This document shows positions 1 through 12,883 of a stretch of 64,000 nt of DNA, one piece after another. The DNA is from Sesamum alatum. Its lineage: Eukaryota > Streptophyta > Magnoliopsida > Lamiales > Pedaliaceae. The position numbers and the translations under genes were made by a program. The stretch's first letter is position 1. Each line of letters begins with the position of its first letter. The notes below the pieces were generated by a model. It was given only the letters and a program-made list of their open reading frames with translations. It made no database searches and was not told the DNA's origin. Location of the stretch: the NCBI GenBank assembly GCA_034509735.1, contig JACGWO010000001.1, positions 32,739,966 to 32,803,965 on the forward strand, in the 5' to 3' direction.

Positions 1-3000
1 ATGAATCAATCAATGATAAGTGCTGGAAACACAAGGTGTTTCCTACTATTGTACTGAGTATTAGTCATCTATCCGGATGTATGATTGATTACGGAGATTC
101 GCCAAGACCTCGATCAGGCAAAGATAAAAGTGCATTAGTGTCTAAATTTATTTAAAGTAGTTTGTCGTTGCGCAAATGTACCAAACTAAGTTCATGCCTC
201 AAAAGAGTTTTCTAGATGTAGTCTTAATGCATATTTGTGCTGAATAAGTAGAGTCCTCGTCGTATAATCGAAGCGTAACTTTAACACTGATTATTGGAGT
301 CGATACGGATACATTTATAGCAAAACATGAGTCATTTATCAGTGAATGATAAGGGCTGGAAACACAAAGTATTTTTTAACGATTGTGTGGAGTATTAGAC
401 ATGTATCCGGACGTGCGATTAACTACGAAGATTCAACAAGCCTTCGATCAGGCAAGGATAAAAGTGCACTAGTGTCTAAATTTGTTTAAAGAAGTTTGTC
501 GTTGCGCAAATGTACAAAGTTGAGTCCGTGCCTCAAATAAGTGTCATAGATGTAGCCCTAGTGCATATTTGTGTTGAATAAGATGGAGTCCTAGTCGTAT
601 AATCGAAAAGTATCTTTAACAATGATTTTTAGAGTCGATACGAATACATTTATAGCAACAAATATGTCATAAATCAATCAATGATAAGGGCTGAAAACAC
701 AAGGTGTTTCCTACTATTGTGTTGAGTATTACGCATGTAACCGGAAGTACGATGGATTACAAAGATTCACCAAGCCCTCGATCAGGCAAAGATAAAAGTG
801 CATTAGTGTCTAAATTTAGTTGAAGGAGTTTGTTGTTGCGCAAATGTACAAAGCTGAGTTCATGTGTCAAAAGAGTGATCTAGATGTAGTCCTAGTGCAT
901 ATTTGTGATGTATAAGATGGAGTCATGGTCGTATAATCGAAGAGTACCTTCAACACTGATTATTGGAGTCGATGCGAATACATTTATACCCAAAAATGAG
1001 TCATTTATCAGTGAATGATTAGGGATGGAACCACAAGGTGTTTTCTACGGGCGTATTAGAAATTTATCCAGACGTAACATTGATTATGAAGATTCACCAA
1101 GCCCTCGATGAGGCAAAGATAAAATTGTATTAGTGTCTAAATTTGTTTAAAGGAGTTTGTCATTGTGCAAATGTACAAAGCTTAGTCCATGGCTCAAAAG
1201 AGTCTTATAGATGTAGCTCTAGTGCATATTTTTGTTCAATAAGATGGAGTCCTAGTCGTATAATCGAAGAGTATCTTTAACATTGATTATTAGAGTCGAT
1301 ATGAATACATTTATAGCCCAAACAGAGTCATGAACCAATCAATGATAAGGGCTGGAAACACAAGGTGTTTCCTACTATTGAGTTGAGTATTAGGCATGTG
1401 CCCGGACGTACAATTGATTATGAAAATTCCCCAAGCCCTCGATCAGGCAAAGACAAAAGTGCATTTGTGTCAAAATTTATTTAAAGGAGTTTGTCGTTGC
1501 GCAAATGTATAAAGCTGAGTCCATGGCTCAAATGAGTGTTATAGATGTAGCCCTAGTAAATATTTGTGTTGAATAAGATGGAGTCCTAGTCGTATAATCG
1601 AAGAGTATATTTAACATTTATTTTTAGAGTCGATATGAATACATTTACAGCAAAAAATGAGTCATCAATAGATCAATGATAAGGGCTGGAAACACAAGGT
1701 GTTTCCTACTATTGTGTTGAGTATTAGGCATGTATCCGAACGTACGATGGATTACGAAGATTCACCAAGCCCTCAATCAGGAAAGGATAAAAGTGTATTA
1801 GTGTCTAAATTTAGTTAAAGGAGTTTGTTGTTGCGCAAATGTACAAAGCTGAGTCCATGTGTCAAAAGAGTGATCTAGATGTAGTCCTAGTGCATACTTG
1901 TGATGAATAAGATGGAGTCTTAATCGTATAATCGAAGAGTACCTTTAACACTTATTATTGGGGTCGATGCAAATACATTTATGCCAAAAAATGAGTCATT
2001 TCTCAGTGAATGATTAGGGATGGAAACACAAGGTGTTTTCTACGAGAGTATTAGACATGTATCCGGATGTACGATTGATTAGGAAGATTCACCAAGCCCT
2101 CGATGAGGCAAAGATAAAAGTGTATTAGTGTCTAAATTTGTTTAAAGGAGTTCGTCGTTGTGCAAATGTATAAAGCTGAGTCCATGGCTCAAAAGATTAT
2201 TATAGATGTAGCCCTAGTGCATATTTGTGTTGAATAAGATGGAGTCCTAGTCGTATAATCGAAGAGTATCTTTAACATTGATTATTAGAGTCGATATGAA
2301 TACATTTATAAACAAAAATGGGTCATTAATCAATCAATGATAAGGGCTGGAAACACAAGGTGTTTCCTACTATTGTGTTGCGTATTAGGCATATATCCGG
2401 ACGTACAATTGATTATGAAGATTCACCAACCCCTCGATCAGGCGAAGACAAAAGTGCATTAGTGTCAAAATTTGTATAAAGGAGTTTTGTCGTTGCGCAA
2501 ATGTACAAAGTTGAGTCCATGGCTCAAATGAGTGTTATAGATGTAGCCCTAGTGCATATATGTGTTGAATAAGATGGAGTCCTAATCATATAATCGAAGA
2601 GTATTTTTAACATTGATTATTAGAGTCAATACGAATACATTTACAGCCAAAAATGAGTCATGAATCAATCAATGAGAAGGGCTGAAACACAAGCTATTTC
2701 CTACTATTGTGTTGAGTATTAGGCATGTATCTGGAGGTAAGATTGATTACGAAGATTCACTAAGCCCTCGATGAGGCAAAGATGAAAGTGTATATTAGTG
2801 TCTAAATTTGTTTAAAGGAGTTTGTCGTTGTGCAAATGTACAAAAGTTCAGTCCATTGGCTCAAAAGAGTGTTATAGATATAGCCCTAGTGCATATTTGT
2901 GATGAATAAGATGGAGTCCTAGTCGTATAATCGAAGAGTAGCTTTAACATTGATTGTTAGAGTCGATATGAATATATTTTATACCCAAAAAATGAGTCAT

Positions 3001-6000
3001 GAATTAAATCAATGATAAGGGCTAGAAACACAAGGTGTTTCCTACTATTGTGTTGAGTATTAGGCATGTATCTGGACATACGATTGATTACGAAGATTCA
3101 GAAAGCCCTCGATCAGGCAAAGATAAAAGTGCATTAGTGGCTAAATTTAGTTAAAGGAGTTTGTTGTTGCACAAATGTACAAAGCTGAGTCCATGTGTCA
3201 AAAGAGTGATCTAGATGTAGTCGTAGTGCATATTTGTGATGAATAAGATGGAGTCTCAGTCGTAAAATCGAAGAGTACCTTTAACACTGATTATTGGAGT
3301 CGATGCGAATACATTTATACGTAAAAAATGAGTCATTTATCAGTGAATGATTAGGGATGAAAACACAAGGTGTTTTCTACGGGAGTATTAGACATGTATC
3401 CGGACGTACGATTGATTACGAAGATTCACCAAACCCTCGATAAGGCAAAGATAAAATTGCACTAGTGTATAAATTTGTTTAGAGGAGTTTGTCTTTGCGC
3501 AAATGTACAAAGATGGGTCCATAGCTCAAATGAGTGTTATAGATGTAGCCCTAGTAAATTTTTGTGTCTAATAGGATGGAGTTGTAGTCGTATAATCGAA
3601 GAGTATCTTTAACATTGATTTTTAGAGTCAATACGAATACATTTATAGCCAAAAATGAGTCATGAATCAATCAATGATACGGGCTAAAAACACAGGGTGT
3701 TTCCTACTATTTTGTTGAGCATTAGGCATGTATCCGGACATATGATTGATTATGAAGATTCACTAAGCCCTCGATTAGGTAAAGATAAAAGTGTGTTAGT
3801 ATCTAGATTTGTCTAAAGGAGATTGTCCTTGCGCAAATGTACAAAGTTGAGTCTATGACTCAAAAGAGTGTTCTAGATGTAGTCCTAGTGCATATTTGTG
3901 ATGAATAAGATGGAGTCCTAGTCGTATAATTGAAGAGTAGCTTTAACATTGATTATTAGAGTCGATACGAATACATTTATAACCAAAAATGAGTCCTGAA
4001 TCAATCAGTGATAAGGGTTGGAAACACAAGGTGTTTCCTACTATTGTGTTGAGTATTAGGCATGTATCCGGACGTACGATTGATTATGAAGATTCACCAG
4101 CCCTCGATCAGGCAAAGATAGAAGTGCATTTGTGTCTAAATTTAGTTAAAGGACTTTGTCGTTGCGCAAATGTACAAAGCTGAGTCTATGGCTTAAAAGA
4201 GTGATCTAGATGTAGTTCTAGTGTATATTTGTGATGAATAAGATGGATTCTTAGTCGTATAATCGAGGAGTACGTTTAACACTAATTATTTATAATGAAG
4301 AGTACATGTATACTAAAAAAGGAGTCATTTATCAGTCAGTGATAAGGGCTGGAAACGATTAATTAGGCATGTATTCGGACGTACGATTAATTACGAAGAT
4401 TCACCAAATCCTTGATCAGGCAAAGATGAAAGTGCATTAATGTCTAAATTTGTTTAAAAGAGTTTGTCGTTGCGCAAATGTACAAAGTTGAGTCCATGGC
4501 TAAGAAGAGTGTTATAGATGTAGTCCTAGTGTATATTTTTGTTGAATAAGATGGAGTGCCATTCGTATGATAGAAGAGTAGCTTTAACACTGATTATTGG
4601 AGTCTATAACCAGAAAATGAATCATGAATCATTCAATGATAAGGGCTGAAAACACAACGTGTTTCCTATTATTGTGTTGAGTATTAGTCATGTATCAAGA
4701 CGTATGATTGATAACGGAAATTCGCCAAGCCCTCGATCAGGCAAAGATAAAAGTGCGTTAGTGTCTAAATTTGTTTAAAGGAGTTTGTTGTTGTGCAAAT
4801 GTACCAAACTGAGTTCATGGCTCAAAAGAGTGATCTAGATGTAGTCCTAGTGCATATTTGTGTAGGATAAGATGGACTCCTAGTCGAATAATCTAAGAGT
4901 AGCTTTAACATTGATTATTAGAGTCGATATGGATACATTTATAGCCAAAAATGAGTCATGAATCAATCAATGATAAGGGCTGGAAACACAAGGTGTTTCC
5001 TACTATTGTGTTGAGTATTAGGCATGTATCCGGACGTACAATTGATTACGAAGATTCACCAAGCCCTCGATCAGGCAAAGATAATAGTACATTAGTGTCT
5101 AAATTTAGTTAAAGGAGTTTGTTGTTTCACAAATGTACAAAGCTGAGTCCATGTGTCAAAAGAGTGATCTAGATGTAGTCCTAGTGCATATTTGTGATGA
5201 ATAAGATGGAGTCTTAGTCGTAAAATCGAAGAGTACCTTTAACACTGATTATTGGAGTCGATGCGAATACATTTATATGCAAAAAATGAGTCATTTATCA
5301 GTGAATGATTGGGGATGAAAACACAAGGTGTTTTCTACGGGAGTATTAGACATGTATCCGGACGTACGATTGATTACGAAGATTCACCAAGCCCTCGATA
5401 AGGCAAAGATAAAAGTGCACTAGTGTCTAAATTTGTTTAGAGGAGTTTGTCGTTACGCAAATGTACAAAGATGGGTCCATGGCTCAAATGAGTGTTATAG
5501 ATGTAGCCCTAGTATATATTTGTGTCTAATAAGATGGAGTCGTAGTCGTATAATCGAAGAGTATCTTTAACATAGATTATTAGAGTCGATACGAATACAT
5601 TTATAGCCAAAAATGAGTTATGAATCAATCAATGATAAGGGCTGGAAATGCAAGGTGTTTCCTACTATTGTGTTGAGTAATAGGCATGTATCCGAACATA
5701 CAATTGATTATGAAAATTGACCAAGCCCTTAATCAGGCAAAGATAAAAGTGCATTAGTGTCAAAATTTGTTCAAAGGAGTTTGTTGTTGCGCAAATGTAC
5801 AAAGCTGAGTCCATGGCTCAAATGAGTGTTATAGATATAGCCCTAGTGCATATTTGTGTTGAATAACAAGGAGTCCTAGTCGTATAATCGAAAAGTATCT
5901 TCAACATTGATTATTAGAGTCGATATGAATATATTTATAGCCAAAAATGAGTCATGAATGAATCAATGATAAGGGCTGGAAACACAAGGTATTTCCTACT

Positions 6001-8682
6001 ATTGTGTTGAGTATTAGGCATGTATCCGGACGTACGATTGATAACGAAGATTCACCAAACCCTCGATCAGGCAAAGATTAAAGTGCATTAGTGTCTAAAT
6101 TTAGTTAAAGGAGTTTGTTGTTGCGCAAAATGTACAAAGCTGAGTCCATGGCTCCAAAGAGTGATCTAGATGTAGTCCTAGTGCATATTTGTGATGAATA
6201 AGATGGAGTCTTAGTCGTATAATCAAAGAGTACCTTTAACACTGATTATTGGAGTCGATACGAATACATTTATACCCAAAAATGAGTCATTTATCACTGA
6301 ATGATAAGGGCTGGAAACACAAGGTGTTTCCTACGATTGTGTAGAGTATTAGACATGTATCCGGACGTACGATTGAGTACGAAGATTCACCAATCCCTCG
6401 ATCAGGCAAAGATAAAAGTGCATTAGTGTCTAAATTTGTTTAGAGAAGTTTGTCATTCCGCAAATGTACAAAGTTGAGTCCATGTCTAAAAAGAGTGTTA
6501 TAGATGTAGTCCTAGTGCATATTTTTGTTGAATAAGATAGAGTCTTAGTCGTATAATTGAAGAATTGCTTTAACAATGTTTAATAGAGTTGATACACATA
6601 TATTTATAGCAAAAAATGACTCATTTATCAGTCAATGATTAGGCCTCGAAACACAAGGTGTTTCCTACGATTGTGTGGAGTATTAGACATGTATCTGGAC
6701 GTACGATTGATTATGAAGGTTCACCAAGCCCTCTATCAGGTAAAGATAAAAGGGGATTAGTGTCTAGATTTGTTTAAAGGAGTTTGTCCTTGCGCAAATG
6801 TACAAAGCTGAGTCCATGGCTCAAAAGAGTGTTATAGATGTAGCCCTAGTGCATATTTGTGTTGAATAAGATGGAGTTCTAGTCATATCATCGAAGAGAG
6901 CTTTAACAGTGATTATTAGAGTCAATACGAATACATTTATAGCCACTAATGAGTCATGAATCAATCAATGATAAGGGCTGGAAACACAACTATTTTGTTG
7001 AGTATTAGGCATGTATCTGGACATACGATTGATTATGAAGATTCACCAAGCCCTCAATCAGGCAAAGAAAAAAGTGCATTAGTGTCAAAATTGGTTTAAA
7101 GGAGGTTGTCGTCGCGCAAATGTACAAAGCTGAGTCCATGGCTCAAATGAGTGTTATAGATGTAGCCCTAGTGTATATTTGTATTGAATAAGATGGAGTC
7201 CTAGTCGTATAATCGAAGAGTATCTTTAACATTGATTATTAGAGTCGATACGAATACATTTATAGCAAAAAATGAGTCATGAATCAATCAATGATAAGGG
7301 CTGAAAACACAAGGTGTTTCCTACTATTTTGTTAAGTATTAGGCATGTATCCGGACGTACGATTGATTATGCAGATTAACAAAGCCTCGATCAGGTAAAG
7401 ATAAAGTGCATTTGTAGCTAGATTTGTTTAAAGGAGATTGTCCTTGCGCAAATGTACAAAGCTGAGTCCATGACTCAAAAAGAGTGTTCTAGATGTAGTC
7501 TTATTGCATATTTGTGATGAATAAGATGGAGTCCTAGTCGTATAATCGAAAAGTAGCTTTAACATTGATTATTAGAGTCGATACAAAAACATTTATAGCC
7601 AAAAATGAGTCATGAATCAATCAATGATAAAGGTTGGTAACACAAGGTGTTTCCTAAAATTGTGTTGAGTATGAGGCATGTATTCAGAGGTACGATTAAT
7701 TACGAGGAGTCACCAAGCCCTCGATGAGGCAAAGATAAAAATGCATTAGTGTCTAAATTTGTTCAAAGGAGTTTGTCGTTGCGCACATGTACAAAGTTGT
7801 GTCCATAGCTCAAAAGAGTGTTATCAATGTAGTCCTAGTGCATATTTGTTTTGAATAAGATGGAGTCCTAGTCGTATAATCGAAGAGTAGCTTTAACATA
7901 GATTATTAGAGTCGATACGAATATATTTATAGCAAAAAATGAGTCATGAATCAATCAATGATAAGGGCTGGAAACACAAGGTGTTTCCTATTATTATGTT
8001 GAGTATTAGGCATGTATCCGGACGTACGATTGACTACGATGATTCACCAAGCCCTCGATCAGGCATAGACAAAAGTGCATTAGTGTCAAAATTTGTTTAA
8101 AGGAGTTTGTCGTTGCGCAAATCTACAAAGCGGAGTCCATGGTTCAAATGAGTGTTATAAATGTGGCCCTAGTGCATATTTGTGTTGAATAAGATGGTGT
8201 CCTAGTCATATAGTCGAAAAGTATCTTTAACATTGATTATTAGAGTCCATACGAATACATTTATAGCCAAAAATGAGTCATGAATCAATCAATGATAAGG
8301 GCTGGAAACACAAGGTGTTTTCTACGATTGTGTGGAGTATTAGGAATGTATCCGGAGGTACGATTAATTACGAAGAGTCACCAAGCCCTCGATGAGGCAA
8401 TGATAAAAGTGCATTAGTGTCTAAATTTTTTTAAAGGAGTCTGTCGTTGCGCAAATGTACAAAGCTGAATCCATGGCTCAAAAGAGTGTTATAGATGTAG
8501 TCCTAGAGCATATTTGTGTTGAATAAGATGGATTCCTAGTCGTATAATCGAGTGTTGCTTTAAACATTGATTATTAGCGTCGATACGAATACATTTATAG
8601 CCAAAAATGAGTCATGAATCAATCAATGATAAGGGCTAGAAACACAAGGTGTTTCCTACTATTATGTTGAGTATTAGGCATG
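1..8682. repeat. Satellite array block 1, ~332-bp monomer
   Basis: About 26 head-to-tail monomers, recognisable by the recurring GAGTCATGAATCAATCAATG start at roughly 1327, 2655, 3657, 3990, 4953, 5617, 5949, 6950, 7273, 7607, 7939, 8275 and 8608, giving a spacing of 323-338 bp. Two monomer types alternate irregularly: one begins GAGTCATGAATCAATC, the other GAGTCATTTATCAGTG. Some of the second type are about 10 bp shorter, having lost the ATTGTGTTGA stretch (near 1040, 2040, 3375 and 5340). Each monomer has a perfect dyad (GGAAACAC, AAG, GTGTTTCC) near its start. No coding sequence; a 64-codon open frame at 3989-4183 is simply one monomer without a stop. The block ends at the GCATG target site of the gypsy element. 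Confidence 0.97.
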
Positions 8683-9446
8683 TGATGAGGACCATCCAAA
8701 GCTTACAACTCAAAGCAAGGAAGATCCTTTGAAAAGTGATGGGGGTCCGATTATGAGGGCAAGAGGTAAGAAAATCAACCAAGCTTTGATGATTCTTATT
8801 GATGAGAGATCAATAGAAGGTCAATAGAAGGTCCAATGATGAATATTTTTCAAGTAGATAGACTAGAATGTATCTTAATAGTTGGGCTCAAGGTTTGAAG
8901 ACTTCATTTGAAGAAAAGGGGACCATAAATTCGTCCAACCCACCAAGCCCAAAAAGAGAGTCCATTATTTTTGTCTAAATTAGTTTATTTTCAGCATTAG
9001 AAGGCCAAGAGTCATCATCATAGTCAAAGGGTCATTCTTGTTTTTATAAGTCATGTTAATGTGGTGAAAAGTGTCACTTTAATGCTCCTAAAGTCCCAAG
9101 GTTAGAATTAACTCTTGAGACCCTTTAGCATCCATTTGAAGCCTATAAAAGGCCATGGTTATTTTTGTAAAAATGAGACTTTGAATCAATATAAACTTTC
9201 TTCTTGTGAGGTTGATTTCTCGTTGTAGTGTTTCAATTATTTAGAACTTATCAAGATACTTGAGCAATATCTTGTCGTGTTCACATACCAAGGTTCTTGG
9301 CTGCAAATATAGCCAACGGGTCAAGGTTCTTTCAAGCTCCAGATACGATCAAACTAAATCATCGATCTGGGATTTCCGCTGCCTATTTTTATACGTTTGG
9401 TTCTTGGATCACTATATCCAATGGGTCTCACGTCCTATCCATATCA
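8683..9446 (+). repeat. CRM-like element 5' LTR
   Basis: 764 bp, TG...CA, starting right after target copy GCATG. Its first ~200 bp match the 3' end of the integrase reading frame, because the coding frame of this element continues into the LTR. It has a TATA box at 9144. Compared with the 3' LTR it has a small rearrangement near 8805-8835, where a short segment repeats around GATCAATAGAAGG and a segment encoding part of the integrase tail is missing. Confidence 0.93.
9144..9150 (+). promoter_or_regulatory. TATA box of CRM-like 5' LTR
   Basis: TATAAAA in the context GAAGCCTATAAAAGGCCATGG, conserved at the same place in the 3' LTR (26416). Transcription would start about 30 bp downstream, which puts the U3/R border near 9180. 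Confidence 0.7.
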
Positions 9447-9449
9447 GTT

Positions 9450-9461
9450 TGGTATCAGAGC
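9450..9461 (+). other. Primer binding site (initiator Met tRNA), CRM-like element
   Basis: TGGTATCAGAGC begins 3 bp after the end of the 5' LTR. It is complementary to the 3' end of plant initiator methionine tRNA, the usual primer for minus-strand DNA synthesis in these elements. Confidence 0.92.
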
Positions 9462-9898
9462 AATCTGGTGTTGATCTGGTTTTGTTATCTTCTTCATATT
9501 TAGTTCAAAAGAAAGAAAAGAAAGCTCAAAAGAAAAACAAACGAGCAACAAAAAAAAATATCATTTAAAAAAAAAAAGAGAAGGCCAAAAGAAACAACAA
9601 AAGTGACAAAGTGGCCATGTGAAAAACAAAAAACAAAAATTGTTGAAGTATTCATTCATCTCTTGTCATTGTTAAATACCATCGAAAAAAAAAAAAAAGA
9701 ATCAGCCATCTAGTTGTTCAAGATTTTTCTTGTTTGGTTCTATTATAAATTGAGCCTACGAAGAGAATTTGAGTGGTAAAAGACAAGAGAGTGTGAGTTT
9801 ATTAGAGGAGAAGTAAAAGCTACGAGTGAAACACAAGTGTTGTGAGAAATTACTTTGAGTGATACACGAGTAAATTGTGAGGGTTCTACAATGGAAGG
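9462..9898 (+). other. CRM-like element leader, 5' part
   Basis: Untranslated leader between primer site and gag, A-rich with several runs of 8-13 A (9550-9590, 9685-9698). No reading frame of note. It ends at the GAAGG target copy (9894-9898) of Copia-A and resumes at 21482, just 18 bp before the gag start codon. Confidence 0.8.
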
Positions 9899-12067
9899 TG
9901 TTAGAATTAGGTGACCAAAAAGTCAATTAGATTCGCTGTTCTGGGAACTATTCGTCGATCTATATCAAAGTAATATTATATTGATGGATAAAGTAAGTAT
10001 TCATCATTGGAAAAATGTGTTTGTTGTGCTTACTACTTACATTGAATGGCATTTCAATGTCACAACAAATGCCCACGGACTGATTGGTTAAACCTATTGA
10101 GTTGAGTTGCGCATAGGTTGGAGGCTATGAAACCAACTCCTTGAGGGTCGGTCTGAAATGTTCCAAGTCGAGGACCTCGAGACTGGGGCCTCGAGTGCCC
10201 TATAGAGACATGCACTAAGTATTGCATTCACTGGGTGAGTGTCGAGTTTCATCAATGCCAAACGTAGGTCGTCTATGCAATTTTAGTGGGTTAGTTGGTA
10301 AGGTAGTCGACTAACTGAACTGACTCGTGGGAATCGTCATATGAAAGCCTTGGAGGCTTGGTCGGTATGACTGGAATTCCCGGTTCTGATAGTACGGGAT
10401 TAGTCTTTGGACTTGAGGAATCATGACAGTCACATTCATATGAAGGTTGTATCTTGGATCTGGCATGAGATGACCGTGTCTTTGATATGGTCATTATAAG
10501 CCTTGTCCAGTGCAGTCGTAGTATGTAGTGAGGACGGTGGATTTCCAAGAGAGAATCTGTCCCCTGTCAGTATTTGACAGTTATGTCTCCTATGCGCTCT
10601 GAGATGGTTTCGACTCTTTAAGTCTACTGCCGTAGCGATTGGTCGAGTAGGGAATGGTTCCCTAGGTCGATCAATAGAGTAAACACGTCTCGAGTTTGTA
10701 GCATAGTTGCCTAGTCCAGGATGAGAACCAACGCCCAATTCCATGCCCTAGACTAAGGCCGGATGATGGTCGACGGAAGGACTGTACTTATGTGGACTTC
10801 GGAGTCTAAATGTTCACGCCAACATTCACCTATTATCTAGTGCTATGGACCGTTGCTAGACGGCCACCCAGATAACGAGCATTTCTGATTAATGGTTTAA
10901 TCAGAAATAATCAATTAAATTGGATTTAATTAATCAATTGTGTTGGACACAAGCCCAAGTCTAGCTGAGAGTGAACCTAAAGAGTCACACACAAATCACT
11001 ATGGAAGTAGTGGAATTAATTTGGAATTAATTCTGGAAGAAGTGAATTAATTTAATTGGATTAAATTAATTCAAGGAGAATATAAATGATTGGATCATTT
11101 ATTGGGAAAATCCATTGGATGGATGACCCAAGAATTAATTAATTGGATTAATTAGTTTTGGGCTTAATACCTTTAAATTAATTGGATTAATTTATTGGGT
11201 TTCAGTTAATTAATTGATTGGATCAATTAATTAGTGTTTGAGCTTATGTTTATTTGATTGGATTAAATAAACTTTTGGATTTCAATAAGGTTTAAAACTA
11301 ATTGGATTAATTTAAAACTCGTGGATCACTTGATTTAATATGATTAAATCAAGATCGGTCAAAACTGGTCCATGACTTGAAATCAAAGCTCAAAGGTTTG
11401 ATGCAAGTTTAAGAAGAGTTGAAAGTCCTCCATGTAAGCAATGATGTGGCTTTCCATGATGGTTAGGTGGTCCACATATTGTGCTAACATGGTTGGAGGT
11501 TGAGCACAAGTTGTGCATTAGTGTGTAGGTGGTTCTGGAAACTACCTACAACTACACAACTACACACATACTCTTCTAATTCTCTCTTGCACACAAGCCA
11601 CGAAATTTCCTCCTTTTTTCTCCATTTTTGAGTTCTCGTTGAATTGGATTCAAGATGAGAACATGAGAAATACGTATACACTAATCAATAGTGTAATAGG
11701 TCTTTCGTTTCTTCCTTAATCTAGCTTCTACCTAGCAGTAGATCTAGATTTACTTTCCTAGTGTGGAGTGGATCATCTTTAGAGGGATTCTAAGTTGTGT
11801 CCTAAAGTGAACGGAAAAGGAACGAAAAGGGAATCAAAGCTTGTTGCCGTTCTACACGTGAAACGAAAAGGTAATGTTCCGATTTAAATTATTGCATTTT
11901 TCGTTTCCTCCTCTAGCCACATGTTCAAGAATATTTTTCTGTATGTTATGATGCTTTTGAATACACCAAACGCCTGGGAATTCAAAGGGAACACCCCTTT
12001 GAGATCATATTAAATTTCTTTTATTTTTTCGCTTAAGTCGCCTTCTCGGGCCGTACCGATTCTTTCA
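9899..12067 (+). repeat. Copia-A 5' LTR
   Basis: 2169 bp, TGTTAG...TTTCA. AT-rich central part (10900-11350) with many TTAATTGGATTAATT-like repeats. Near the 3' end, at 11982-12002, is the conserved U5-type hairpin: TCAAAGGG, loop AACAC, CCCTTTGA. The conserved block around 10811-10870 (GTTCACGCCAACATTCACC through GACCGTTGCTAGACGGCC) is shared with all other copia LTRs here. Confidence 0.93.
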
Positions 12068-12068
12068 G

Positions 12069-12080
12069 TGGTATCAGAGC
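12069..12080 (+). other. Primer binding site, Copia-A
   Basis: TGGTATCAGAGC, one base after the LTR end. Matches the initiator Met tRNA 3' end. Confidence 0.92.
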
Positions 12081-12844
12081 ATGTTCAACATGTTTAATTT
12101 GCTTTTGGAAAGCATGTTTTACGGTTTTAAGCATGATTATGTGTTTAGAAGAATATGTGTTAATTTGCTTTTAATTATGGATATCCATGCATTTTTGAAA
12201 ACTGGATTTTCTGTAAATGCATGTTTTAGTTTCAGTTTTAATGCAGAAATTTGAAAAAAACAAATTGGGTTGAAAAACGTGCAGCACAGTAGCTGCCGGC
12301 CGGCAGGGGGCTAGGCGCGCCCAGCGCGCAGGGAGCACGCGTGCTGGCGCTGCGCGCGCAAGCGCGCGGCCGGCAGTGCTGCTGGCCGGCCGGTTTCGAA
12401 CAGCTGGGCCGATTTTGCCATTTTTACCTGGAAAAATGGATTTTCCACATTTCTGCATATTTTCTCAAATGATTATTTTTGGCTAATTTTAATTTTAATT
12501 ATATTGAATTTTTCTAAAATTAAATTGTGCCTCAGATTAATTTGGGAATAGTTGCCAAACAAAAAATATTTTGTGGTACATTGGATGTATGATACTTGAT
12601 ATTCATTTTTAATTGCATTATTAATAGATATATTTCTGTATATAATTATGTTGTTGTTTATAATATTGGATATTGTTTAATAAATGCATTGGATGTATTT
12701 ATTTGTTAGGAATGTTTATATTTGATGTAAATGTTTATTAATTGTGTATTGCATAAACAATGGGGATGATCACAATGCCTATGGCCCTTATGCATGATTT
12801 TTATTTTTGTTGGGTGAGGCCTGCGTGCTTCTTTTGTTTATTAT

Positions 12845-12883
<39 letters not shown>

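Noticed and set aside
3989..4183. 64-codon ORF in the satellite
   Set aside because: It is one monomer that happens to lack a stop; neighbouring monomers are closed in this frame.
1..8682. CRISPR-like array
   Set aside because: Repeats of about 332 bp follow each other directly without unique spacers; this is a satellite.
9450..9461. tRNA gene fragments at the TGGTATCAGAGC sites
   Set aside because: Only 12 bases next to LTR ends; they are primer binding sites, with no tRNA body.
9260..9568. 102-codon ORF spanning the CRM-like LTR and primer site
   Set aside because: It crosses the LTR/primer-site border and has no gag motif; the real gag starts at 21500.
12171..12458. 95-codon minus-strand frame in the Copia-A leader
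   Set aside because: Same GC-block artefact; the matching region of Copia-B is open in a different frame with unrelated translation.
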